Shown here: piece after piece, positions 16,521-24,317 of the stretch
How the letters are laid out: each line of letters starts with the position of its first letter
How positions within the stretch are numbered: position 1 is the stretch's first letter
NCBI RefSeq assembly: GCF_037992945.1
Contig: NZ_CP150304.1
Span: 2,855,501 to 2,919,500 of the forward strand
Length of the DNA stretch: 64,000 nucleotides
Direction of reading: 5' to 3'
Source of the DNA: Peribacillus sp. FSL E2-0218
Lineage (GTDB): Bacteria; Bacillota; Bacilli; Bacillales; DSM-1321
The notes under the pieces: generated by a model
The model's input: the letters and a program-made list of their open reading frames with translations, nothing else
The model's database searches: none
What the model was told of the DNA's origin: nothing
Translations under genes and position numbers: made by a program

Positions 16521-17265
16521 CGAGGAGGCTCAAGGACCGCCCGCGGAATGAGAGCGCCTGCAGTGCAATGGAACGGACTAAGTACCAATCCTCCAAAATT
16601 GAAAGCAATCAGGATTCCATCTTTATGGTCACGCAAAAGTGGAATGGAACGGAAGGTGCGAGACTCCTGCGGGAAATGCGCGTCTACTTGAGACTACGCA
16701 GGCTGAAAGCCGAGGAGGCTCAAGGACCGCCCGCGGAATGAGAGCGCTGTTGGGAAATGAAACGGACTAAGTACAAATTCTCCAAAATTGTGAGCAATCA
16801 GGATTCCATCTTCATGGTCACGCAAAAGTGGAATGGAACGGAAGGTGCGAGACTCCTGCGGGAAATGCGCGTCTACTTGAGACTACGCAGGCTGAAAGCC
16901 GAGGAGGCTCAAGGACCGCCCGCGGAATGAGAGCGCTGTTGGGAAATGAAACGGACTAAGTACAAATTCTCCAAAATTGTGAGCAATCAGGATTCCATCT
17001 TCATGGTCACGCAAAAGTGGAATGGAACGGAAGGTGCGAGACTCCTGCGGGAAATGCGCGTCTACTTGAGACTACGCAGGCTGAAAGCCAAGGAGGCTCA
17101 AGGACCGCCCGCGGAAAGAGAGCGCCTGCAGTGCAATGGAACGGAATAAGTACAAATCCTCCAAGACTGTGAGCAATCAGGATTCCATCTTCATGGTCAC
17201 GCTAAGTGGAATGGAACGGACCAAGTACAGATCGCCAAAACTGGAAGCAAATCCAAGACTATAAA
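16521..17265. repeat. Tandem array of about four 189-bp GC-rich repeats
   Basis: Units begin with CGAGGAGGCTCAAGGACCGC at 16521, 16711, 16900 and 17089, giving periods of 190, 189 and 189 bases. Units two and three are identical by eye over their full length; unit one differs mainly after GAGAGCG and the fourth is shortened. Each unit contains nested inverted repeats: CCTGCG with CGCAGG enclosing GTCT/AGAC, and AGCC/GGCT. Because 189 is divisible by three, the plus strand stays open across units, but there is no ribosome binding site and the frame is best read as non-coding. Related single copies occur elsewhere in the window. Confidence 0.9.
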
Positions 17266-17275
17266 ATAAAAAAAA

Positions 17276-17304
17276 GATGCTGCCTGCAAAATGCAGACAG
17301 CATC
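17276..17304 (-). terminator. Terminator of ctpA
   Basis: The stem GATGCTGcCTGCA/TGCAGaCAGCATC is followed on the minus strand by eight T. Confidence 0.85.
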
Positions 17305-17371
17305 TCTTTCAAGTTGCCCTTTTTCTAAATGTCCTTTGATGGCTACACTTTACTGACAGGGTTCTTATCGT

Positions 17372-18886
17372 TTACTTGATATCTTTCTTCACTACTTCTA
17401 CCGCTTTTTTCAATTGTGTATCGTTTTCGAGGATTTTATCCCGGATAACCTCCATCAATTTCACGGTTGTATCATCTTTAATGATCCCAGTTTCTTTGAT
17501 TTTTTGATCCCTTTGGAATGCTTTGACCGCATTTGCGGTTTCTTCATCAAAGAATCCGTCTATCTTACCTGGATCATGTCCTGCTTCCTTCAGCATCTTT
17601 TCTGCTGCCTTCACTTCACTGGAGGAATCCGATACTTTCAATTCCTTATCCGGCGAAATGTACGGAAGGCTGGCGTAATCAGGGAGCTTCACCTCAATAT
17701 CCGGCTTGATTCCTTTTTTATGGATCCAATTGCCCTCAGGAGTCAGCCATTTAGCTGCCGTGTATTTGAAGTTTGAACCATCATCGAAGTCTTCCGCGGT
17801 CTGTACGGTTCCTTTCCCAAACGATTTAACACCGACCAAAGGAATGTCGGCAGATTCACGGACGGCTGCTGCGACGATTTCCGATGCGCTCGCACTGCCA
17901 TCATCAATCAACACGACTACCGGGACCTTCTTCAACGTACCATCATTATTTGATTTATATACTTCTTTTTTACCACTTCGATTCTCAACTTGGAGGACCA
18001 CTTCCCCATTCGGTATGAACAGGCTTGCCATATCAATCGCTTGGTCAAGCAGGCCTCCTGGGTTTCCTCGTAAATCCAGCACTACGCCCTTCATATCCTT
18101 CTTGGACATTTCTTTAAGTGACGATTTCAGCTCTTCCACCGTATGTTCGGAAAAGCTGGTCACTTGGATTTTCGCGACACCATCGTCAAGCATTTCGGCA
18201 TAAACGGTTTCGATCGGGATCGTGTCACGTTTAATCGTGAATTCGATCGGGTCCGTCTCACCTGCTCTTGAGATGGTCAAATTCACTTTCGTTCCCTTTT
18301 CGCCCCTGATTTTCAGGACAGCTTCAGAAGAGCTAAGCCCTTTAACGCTCTTGCCATCGACACTCATGACGATATCATTCGGTTTTATCCCCGCTTTTTC
18401 TGCTGGAGATCCTTTTATCGGTGAGACGACCATTATGTGACCATCCTGCTCTTGTATTTCGGCGCCGATACCTTCAAAGGATGATGAGATGCTTTCATGA
18501 AAACTCGATGCTTCCTTTTTATCCATATAGGCAGAGTATGGATCATCCAGGGATTTAATCATGCCATTGATGGCACCATCAACAAGCTTGTCTTCATCAA
18601 TGTCCTTATAGTAATTATCCTTTATCGTATCGTATGTAGAAAACAGCTTTTCAAATTCAGAATGTTTATCCGGAGCCAAGGATTCGACTTTTTCATCTCC
18701 AAAAGTCAGAGCTATGGTCGTAATCCCTGCGGTTAGAAATATGAGTAAGAAAATCCCCATAATGAACGTAAACTTCTTTATTTTAATGAATTTCCCTGCC
18801 TCTTTAGGCTGTTCTTGATTTTCTTCTTCCACTGATGCCTCACCACTTTCATTCATCATGACAAATATAAAAAGATTTGTTTCCAT
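17372..18886 (-). CDS. ctpA: Carboxy-terminal processing protease CtpA
   Basis: A 504-residue S41 serine protease. A cytoplasmic N-terminus of about 37 residues leads to one transmembrane helix (about 40-62). A PDZ domain follows (about 130-205; GIGAEIQEQDG, SPAEKAGIKPNDIV). The protease core contains GNPGGLLDQAID, the nucleophile segment GSASASE (330-336) and the general-base Lys358 in SFGKGT. The C-terminus (about 420-490) is a PG_binding_1 domain (KIDGFFDEETANAVKAFQ). Neighbourhood with deoD, yozD and yodN matches B. subtilis ctpA, not the sporulation protease ctpB. No strong ribosome binding site precedes the first ATG; ATGs at codons 10 and 11 are alternatives. Confidence 0.9.
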   Translation of the reverse strand: METNLFIFVMMNESGEASVEEENQEQPKEAGKFIKIKKFTFIMGIFLLIFLTAGITTIALTFGDEKVESLAPDKHSEFEKLFSTYDTIKDNYYKDIDEDKLVDGAINGMIKSLDDPYSAYMDKKEASSFHESISSSFEGIGAEIQEQDGHIMVVSPIKGSPAEKAGIKPNDIVMSVDGKSVKGLSSSEAVLKIRGEKGTKVNLTISRAGETDPIEFTIKRDTIPIETVYAEMLDDGVAKIQVTSFSEHTVEELKSSLKEMSKKDMKGVVLDLRGNPGGLLDQAIDMASLFIPNGEVVLQVENRSGKKEVYKSNNDGTLKKVPVVVLIDDGSASASEIVAAAVRESADIPLVGVKSFGKGTVQTAEDFDDGSNFKYTAAKWLTPEGNWIHKKGIKPDIEVKLPDYASLPYISPDKELKVSDSSSEVKAAEKMLKEAGHDPGKIDGFFDEETANAVKAFQRDQKIKETGIIKDDTTVKLMEVIRDKILENDTQLKKAVEVVKKDIK

Positions 18887-19115
18887 TTTATCAGCTTTGA
18901 AGCCAATCGAAAAATAATAGTTATCAAAAATAACAATTTAAATTTTATGTATTATCTTAAGTCCCTCCAATGTACAGGCAGGGGATATCCGTAAGTGACC
19001 GCTTCGATCAAAAATGCGGGTAACAAGGAATAAACGCGACCATAGCAAAGCCCGCATATATACGGCAACATTCATTCCTGGCCACCCCCCCGGGGGGTAC
19101 CTTCATACTCAATTA

Positions 19116-19820
19116 TCAGTCTTGTATAGCTGCTTCCAGGGCCACCTCGACCATCTCGTTAAATGTTGACTGACGTTCTTCAGACGACGTTTCCTCGCCA
19201 GTTAAGATATGGTCGGAAATGGTCAATACCGATAAAGCTTGACGCCCAAACTTAGCTGCAAGGGTATATAAGGCAGCTGACTCCATTTCTATCGCTAATA
19301 TTTGGTATTTTGCCCATTTTTCCAAATCACTATTATCATTATAAAATTGATCGGCCGTAAACACATTGCCAACCTTCAATTCCAAGCCTTTTGCCGTTCC
19401 TGCTTCATATGCCTTCCTTAACAAATCAAAATCAGCCGTCGGGGCAAAGTCGACTCCGCCAAACGTCATCCGGTTCATTTGCGAATCGGTTGAAGCGCTC
19501 ATTGCAAGAATAACATCCCTGACTTTTACATCTTTTTGGATGGCCCCGGCAGTGCCTACCCGAATCAGCTTCTGGACATTGTAGCTATTCATCAATTCGT
19601 TTACATAAATGGAAATTGACGGAACTCCCATGCCAGTACCTTGGACAGATATGCGTTTTCCTTTATAAGTACCTGTATATCCAAACATGTTGCGTACTTC
19701 ATTGTAAAGCTTGGCTTCCTCTAAAAAGTTTTCAGCAATGTATTTTGCACGCAATGGGTCCCCAGGAAGTAAGACCGTTTCCGCAATTTCATTTTCTTTT
19801 GCACCAATATGTACGCTCAT
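19116..19820 (-). CDS. deoD: Purine nucleoside phosphorylase, DeoD type
   Basis: A 234-residue hexameric phosphorylase that splits purine (deoxy)nucleosides with phosphate. Motifs include LLPGDPLRAKYIAE (phosphate binding), RVGTAGAI, and AIEMESAALYTLA for ribose recognition, with the catalytic Asp in TISDHILTGE. GGAGG lies ten bases upstream of the ATG. The leader carries an inverted repeat of at least 13 bp whose right arm abuts the ribosome binding site. Gene order with ctpA, yozD and yodN agrees with B. subtilis. Confidence 0.96.
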   Translation of the reverse strand: MSVHIGAKENEIAETVLLPGDPLRAKYIAENFLEEAKLYNEVRNMFGYTGTYKGKRISVQGTGMGVPSISIYVNELMNSYNVQKLIRVGTAGAIQKDVKVRDVILAMSASTDSQMNRMTFGGVDFAPTADFDLLRKAYEAGTAKGLELKVGNVFTADQFYNDNSDLEKWAKYQILAIEMESAALYTLAAKFGRQALSVLTISDHILTGEETSSEERQSTFNEMVEVALEAAIQD

Positions 19821-19837
19821 TTAACTATGTCCTCCTA

Positions 19838-19891
19838 AACTTGTGGTTGAAATCATATTCAAAAACTACTATACCATATCAACCACAAGTT
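19838..19891 (-). promoter_or_regulatory. Long inverted repeat in the deoD leader
   Basis: AACTTGTGGTTGA (19838-19850) and TCAACCACAAGTT (19879-19891) are perfect 13-bp complements separated by 28 bases; with one bulge the pairing extends to CCTAA/TTTAGG. In the transcript the downstream arm runs straight into AGGAGG. It may be a leader hairpin masking the ribosome binding site or a paired operator. Confidence 0.7.
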
Positions 19892-19986
19892 AGGAAAATT
19901 GAACCTTATTCAATTGCCTGAAAAGTTAAAGAGACTTCCAAACAGGATCAAGGCTTGTCGGATCCAGCTCATTCACTGCAAACAAA

Positions 19987-20007
19987 ACGGCGGTAGTAGT
20001 CCGCCGT
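19987..20007 (-). terminator. Terminator of yozD
   Basis: The perfect stem ACGGCGG/CCGCCGT with a 7-base loop is followed by TTTTG on the minus strand. Confidence 0.7.
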
Positions 20008-20062
20008 CTTTAGAAAGTTTATTAATTAAGGGAAAGGAAGCTGCTGACCGTCTATTGACAGT

Positions 20063-20233
20063 CTACTCATCGACTTCTTCATCAATTATGCATTTCTCTA
20101 GAAGATATTCGAATGTGATGTCAGCAAGATCTTCAACTTCAGCTTCTGTCGGAAGATAGCCCCTTCTGATCAATTCTTGAAAAAAGAATTCAGCTATCTC
20201 TTCTGTATCAATAAAAACCTCAATTTCTCGCAA
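20063..20233 (-). CDS. yozD: YozD-family small protein
   Basis: A 56-residue protein read from TTG at 20233, seven bases after AAGGGGG. The sequence REIEVFIDTEEIAEFFFQEL, then RRGYLPTEAEVEDLADITFE and YLLEKCIIDEEVDE closely resembles B. subtilis YozD as I recall it. It is acidic and helical, with one Cys. Function is unknown. Its position between deoD and yodN is the same as in B. subtilis, which supports the call. Confidence 0.85.
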   Translation of the reverse strand: MREIEVFIDTEEIAEFFFQELIRRGYLPTEAEVEDLADITFEYLLEKCIIDEEVDE

Positions 20234-20391
20234 ATCATCGCCCCCTTAATTAAAGGTGTATGAATGGATAGAGACAAATATTCCAGTTAGGGATTCCATT
20301 ATGACCATTCACAGGAAGAGCCAGCTTTTTTCTTGGACATTATGAAGCTTTTATAGCATAAGGCACGGTTCCCTATAGAAGCTGGAAACCT

Positions 20392-21099
20392 TCACTTCGT
20401 TTGCTTCTTCTTATGATCTGGATATATTTCCTCTGCCGCCTTTTCAATTTTAGCAAGGGCGATTTTCATGATATGACGATATTCATCATCGCCAAAATGC
20501 TCATAGAGCTTACAGTAATCATTGTATAAATCCAAAAGTCCATCAATCATTTCCTTTTTTTCATTTTTTGTCATTGTCATATCTCGCTCACCTTTACCAG
20601 GGTTGTTTTGTTTAGCAATGATAGCAAGCTCATTATTCTTTTTAGAAAGGAGCAGCCCTAATTTTTGAATAATCCCATCTGCACGCTTCGCATCGGCAAT
20701 TAAAGTCAATTCTTCCTCATGCGCTTCAAGCCATTCACTGTCTGAGATTCTTGATAATTCATAGATAACATCTTCCCAGGCATTTTCCTTATAGCGCCAA
20801 ATTTCCGTTCGATAGCCGATAATCTTGAAATAGTCTTGTTCATATCCATCTACCTGGACTAAGTCACCTAATAAAAATTTATATTCAATATTGATTTGTT
20901 CCTTTTGATAAAGGATTTCTCCTTCATATTCATTTATCGATTGCAATGTTTTTTCGATGTAAAGGCCTTCACTATAGTTCACTTCATACACATAAGCACC
21001 ATCGAGAAATTTTATATCGGTTATGTTCCCGACTGTCCCATACATTGTAATTACGACTGTATCGCCTAATTTAAATTTCGGCTGTTTTTTTTTGCCCAT
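20392..21099 (-). CDS. yodN: YodN-like protein of unknown function
   Basis: A 235-residue protein starting MGKKKQPKFKLGDTVVITMY; the ATG at 21099 lies nine bases after GGGGG, whereas the ATG three codons earlier touches that site. The N-terminal part looks like two SH3-like beta barrels (KFKLGDTVVITMYGTVGNI and YKFLLGDLVQVDGYE), each opening with a GD[TL]V turn. The C-terminal half is helical and charged (MTKNEKKEMIDGLLDLYNDY, HIMKIALAKIEKAAEEIY). No catalytic motif was recognised. Synteny with yozD and deoD suggests B. subtilis YodN. Confidence 0.7.
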   Translation of the reverse strand: MGKKKQPKFKLGDTVVITMYGTVGNITDIKFLDGAYVYEVNYSEGLYIEKTLQSINEYEGEILYQKEQINIEYKFLLGDLVQVDGYEQDYFKIIGYRTEIWRYKENAWEDVIYELSRISDSEWLEAHEEELTLIADAKRADGIIQKLGLLLSKKNNELAIIAKQNNPGKGERDMTMTKNEKKEMIDGLLDLYNDYCKLYEHFGDDEYRHIMKIALAKIEKAAEEIYPDHKKKQTK

Positions 21100-21655
21100 A
21101 AGAGACATCCCCCAATATGGTCCTTATCGTTTGATTAGTAAATTATATGCATAAACAAACAGGGAGGTTAATGGAAAAGGGGGGGCGCTTTGCTCATTTA
21201 GCTGTGTAATTTATCACTCATTCATAAAGGGACCGATCGTTTTTGAAATGCCTGGCAGCATTCGATCCGGTGATTTCGCTAAAGGCACTCGCTTTTTTTG
21301 CGGATGATCCTTCCTCTGCGATTCTAAGCTTTACGCTCTCCCTTTCGTTCCCATTCACTTTTTTACAATCAAATAGGATTTATTTTACCTTGATTAAACA
21401 GATGCAGATGGAAAAAGCGGATGATCTGCGTCATTTTGCATTCGCAGATGCACAGATGCGATAGAGAAGGATGGAATTCGTTGGACTGCATTCAGGGGAT
21501 TTCACCGTTCCGCTTTGCAGCCATCGGTTTCGAATGATGGAATGGACCTAAAAATCTTTTGAAATGAAGGTCCATGGAGATCAATGCGCTTACCTTTGAG
21601 CAAAAAGGGCCCGGGATGTATCATTCCGGGCCCTTTTTGTATATAACCTGCCGTC
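21100..21655. other. Intergenic region without a recognisable gene
   Basis: About 550 bases. It should contain the yodN promoter, and it ends with the terminator of the Cache-domain kinase (21602-21638). A 73-codon frame at 21243-21464 has no ribosome binding site and low-complexity Phe/Ser composition, so I do not call it. Confidence 0.5.
21602..21638 (-). terminator. Terminator of the Cache-domain histidine kinase
   Basis: AAAAAGGGCCCGG/CCGGGCCCTTTTT, further extended by GATG/CATT, forms a strong hairpin with T runs on both strands, 18 bases past the kinase stop. Confidence 0.92.
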
Positions 21656-23422
21656 TCATTTAATGAAACGGTTGGTCGTGGGAATTATGAGGGTCACTTT
21701 CGTTCCTTCGGGGCAGGTGCTTTCAATCAAAAATTTCCCTTTCAATTCCTCCATGATTTGAATGCACGTCGCAACCCCTAAGCCGTTTCCATCAGGCTTA
21801 GTCGTGTAAAAGGGCATGCCGATATTTTTTAAATTCTCGGGACTGATTCCTTTTCCATCATCCCTCACCATCAATTTCACGGACTGGGACCCGCCGGTTT
21901 GTTCTAATTCAATCCGTCCCCTTGAACCGATGGCTTCACTGGAATTATTCAGCACATTCAAGATAACCTGTCGAAGCCGGTTTCTATCTGTGTAAACAAA
22001 GACTGATTCTGCTACTTCATTAATTATTTCTACATGAGAACTCGGAATTGATGGAATATAGGTATCCAGTATGTCATTAAGGAAATCCCTAAGATTCAGC
22101 TTCTCCCATTCCAATTGATGCGGTTTGGCCAAATCCAAAAGCTGGCCTACAAAGATATTGACCCGGTCCACTTCAAGGAGCATGATGTCACTGTACTTTT
22201 CTATCAATGTTTTGTCATGATCCTGACTCTTCAAAAGTTGAAAAAAACCCTTGATTGTCGTCAGCGGATTTCTGATTTCATGAGCAACACCTGCAGCTAG
22301 CTGCCCAACATACTTTAACTTTTCAGTCCGGACGATTTCCTTTTCGCGATCTTGAATCGTCTCCATCATCCTCAAGAAGGCCACGTTCAATTTTTCCATT
22401 TCCTCGAAGCTTTTATTATCGGAAGTGACGAATTCCTTTCCATCAATAAAATCCTCTGTCGCTTCGACGAGATCGCGGACGGGCCTGACAATCGATTTCG
22501 TAAGAAGATAGACGGCAAGGATGATCGATACAAACACGATGCTATAAATTGTTAAATAGCGTGTCAATAGGTCATTCAAAGGCTGAAACACCTGCTTCTT
22601 ATCTGCCCCTACCACTACAAACCATCGATTTTCCGTCTGTGCCCCCGCATGGACAGGCTGAATGGAATAGATTTTCTCGCCATTCTCTGCACTGTACAGT
22701 TTATCGGATAACGAAGCTTCCAACAGTTTTCCTTTAGTTAAACCCAGGTCACTCAAAGCAGAATCCTGAAGCACACCATGCGGATCCTTTTTGGAAATCA
22801 TGATTCCTTCTTGGTTCATCATGAAAAAATCAACAGGGTATTTATCGCTAACCTCGTTAGCCTTTTTCTCCATCATCTCCCAAAGTACTTCCAATCTGAA
22901 GGCCGGAGACACGACACCGATCAATTTCCCTGTAAGATCATGCACCGGGGCGCTCAAGGTGATTACCGGCTCCGGGTATGACCGGGTGCTATACACATCC
23001 GAAAGGAATTCATGCCCCTCCATGGCCTCTTTAAACCAGGTTCTCTTGGCGAGATTATCTCCGATCAATTTATTGGATGTATCAACCGTTACATTCCCAT
23101 CCAAGTCCAGATATAACACTCCATAATAATTCCCTTTTGCTTCAATGAACTTCTTAAGTTCAGCCGACTTGTCTTCTCTTGGTGAACGAGGATCGATGAT
23201 GACCGAATTTGTGCTCATCAGCTTCACATCACTGATCCGTTCGTTCAAATAGCTATATGTTTCATTGACAATATTCAGTGAGCCTGCATTCAAGGCATTA
23301 TTCGCTTCTTTTTCCAGCAGTGACCGCTGTGATTCATAGGAAATGGCTCCCAAGATCATGACAGGTGCGCTTGCAATCAGTAAGGAATAAAGCAAAATAC
23401 GGGTTTGAAGGCTTTTAAGCAT
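21656..23422 (-). CDS. Cache-domain sporulation-type histidine kinase
   Basis: A 588-residue sensor kinase. A first transmembrane helix at about 8-27 and a second at about 288-307 bracket a large extracellular double-Cache-type sensor (VLYLDLDGNVTVDTSN, DVYSTRSYPEPVITLSAPV). A HAMP segment precedes the kinase core with H box VAHEIRNPLTTIKGF (His381), N box VLNNSSEAI and G boxes DDGKGIS and NGLGVATC. The H box is of the KinB/KinD/KinE class that phosphorylates Spo0F in B. subtilis, and no response regulator is next to it. It follows yozE by 14 bases and uses GGGAGG. Assignment to KinD specifically would need a tree. Confidence 0.88.
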   Translation of the reverse strand: MLKSLQTRILLYSLLIASAPVMILGAISYESQRSLLEKEANNALNAGSLNIVNETYSYLNERISDVKLMSTNSVIIDPRSPREDKSAELKKFIEAKGNYYGVLYLDLDGNVTVDTSNKLIGDNLAKRTWFKEAMEGHEFLSDVYSTRSYPEPVITLSAPVHDLTGKLIGVVSPAFRLEVLWEMMEKKANEVSDKYPVDFFMMNQEGIMISKKDPHGVLQDSALSDLGLTKGKLLEASLSDKLYSAENGEKIYSIQPVHAGAQTENRWFVVVGADKKQVFQPLNDLLTRYLTIYSIVFVSIILAVYLLTKSIVRPVRDLVEATEDFIDGKEFVTSDNKSFEEMEKLNVAFLRMMETIQDREKEIVRTEKLKYVGQLAAGVAHEIRNPLTTIKGFFQLLKSQDHDKTLIEKYSDIMLLEVDRVNIFVGQLLDLAKPHQLEWEKLNLRDFLNDILDTYIPSIPSSHVEIINEVAESVFVYTDRNRLRQVILNVLNNSSEAIGSRGRIELEQTGGSQSVKLMVRDDGKGISPENLKNIGMPFYTTKPDGNGLGVATCIQIMEELKGKFLIESTCPEGTKVTLIIPTTNRFIK

Positions 23423-23436
23423 CCTTCGGTTCCTCC

Positions 23437-23679
23437 CTATTCCTGATCTTCCTGCAGGAGTCCTTCTTCAATTTGGACATATTTTTCCCACGCCTGATCA
23501 AATACCGTCATACTTTCGAGATAGTCCGCATTCAATTCCAAATAACTGCTCACTTCATTATAATCTGTCGAATGTTTCGGAAAGCCGTGATCCTCATAAG
23601 CATGATTTGCAAATGTAGTAATGGCATCCACTTCCTTCGGCTGTCGAAACTTCATTAAATATAAATAAAATGGTCTCAT
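23437..23679 (-). CDS. yozE: YozE-family (UPF0346) protein
   Basis: An 80-residue SAM-fold-like small protein. MRPFYLYLMKFRQPKEVDAI, ANHAYEDHGFPKHSTDY and SSYLELNADYLESMTVFDQA match the YozE family, which is helical, short and of unknown function. AGGGGGG precedes the ATG at a good distance. It appears to be the first gene of an operon with the downstream kinase. Confidence 0.9.
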   Translation of the reverse strand: MRPFYLYLMKFRQPKEVDAITTFANHAYEDHGFPKHSTDYNEVSSYLELNADYLESMTVFDQAWEKYVQIEEGLLQEDQE

Positions 23680-24037
23680 TGTGTCGAGCCCCCCCTAAAA
23701 AACGATGATTTCAGCTTAAATATATCGGAATCTTCCCCTTCCGTCCACTCTTTTGGAGTGCCTTACGATTTTCTTTCATGATGTTCATGGACAAGCAACG
23801 GTTTTCACACGTCATCCAAGAGGCGGTCACCATTTGCAGACGCCTATAGGTCATATCTTCTACAAATCTTGATGAAAGATTCGAATGGACGTATGGTAAG
23901 GATCGCTTTCGCTTGGGGGCAATGAATGGGATTGGTTATTGAATTGGAAAAAACCCCTCATTGATGATGAATTGAGTGAGGAACACTCGTTCCGCCATAA
24001 ATGGAGGTTTTTTTCCTGCATGGATATTCAACCATCT
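23680..24037. other. Intergenic region with terminator only
   Basis: About 360 bases between yozE and the yokU-like gene. I see the terminator at 23948-24014 and presumably the yozE promoter, but no gene or conserved RNA. Confidence 0.45.
23948..24014 (-). terminator. Terminator of the kamA-yokU operon
   Basis: A long hairpin with outer arms AAAACCCCTCATT and AAATGGAGGTTTT enclosing GAGTG/CACTC is followed by six T on the minus strand, just after the yokU-like gene. Confidence 0.65.
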
Positions 24038-24316
24038 TTACGAAAAGTCAAAGTAATTGCGTTTCAGCAGCCTTTTCATACTCATTAACTCACTGTACTT
24101 TGTCTGTTTTTCAAGCTGCTTCGAATCGATCAGGAAAAGTTGATTTTCAATTTCCTTGACAATTTCATCATTTTGAAAAAGTGCATCGCAATGCTCACAA
24201 TGGGATGAAGGCGTTTCGGTTATTTCTATCGCTCTCGTGCCATCCGGCAATTCCCAGTATACGGTTCCATTTATCGCCGACAGTTTTCCCTTCTCGCACC
24301 ACGGACATGTCTCCAT
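24038..24316 (-). CDS. yokU: YokU-like YgiT-type zinc-ribbon protein
   Basis: A 92-residue protein starting METCPWCEKGKLS. Two Cys pairs (CPWC and CEHC) with intervening beta segments (GTVYWELPDGTRAIEI) form a YgiT/MqsA-like zinc ribbon, followed by a helical tail (ENQLFLIDSKQLEKQTKYSE). Bacillus YokU belongs to this type; YgiT-like ribbons are often antitoxins, but no toxin gene is adjacent, so that role is not implied. The ATG at 24316 is one base after the kamA stop and uses an AAAAGGGG site inside the kamA end, so it is coupled to kamA. Confidence 0.8.
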   Translation of the reverse strand: METCPWCEKGKLSAINGTVYWELPDGTRAIEITETPSSHCEHCDALFQNDEIVKEIENQLFLIDSKQLEKQTKYSELMSMKRLLKRNYFDFS

Positions 24317-24317
24317 G

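Noticed and set aside
16334..16741. Open frames running through the 189-bp repeats
   Set aside because: The frame stays open because the unit length is divisible by three; there is no ribosome binding site and the translated repeats do not look like protein.
16521..17265. CRISPR-like array
   Set aside because: The whole 189-bp unit is repeated without unique spacers, and no cas gene is near.
21243..21464. 73-codon plus-strand frame
   Set aside because: No ribosome binding site, Phe/Ser-rich composition and no conservation cue; treated as intergenic.
24038..24316. Toxin-antitoxin pair based on the YgiT-type zinc ribbon
   Set aside because: No MqsR-like toxin gene is adjacent; the gene is coupled to kamA, which fits YokU.
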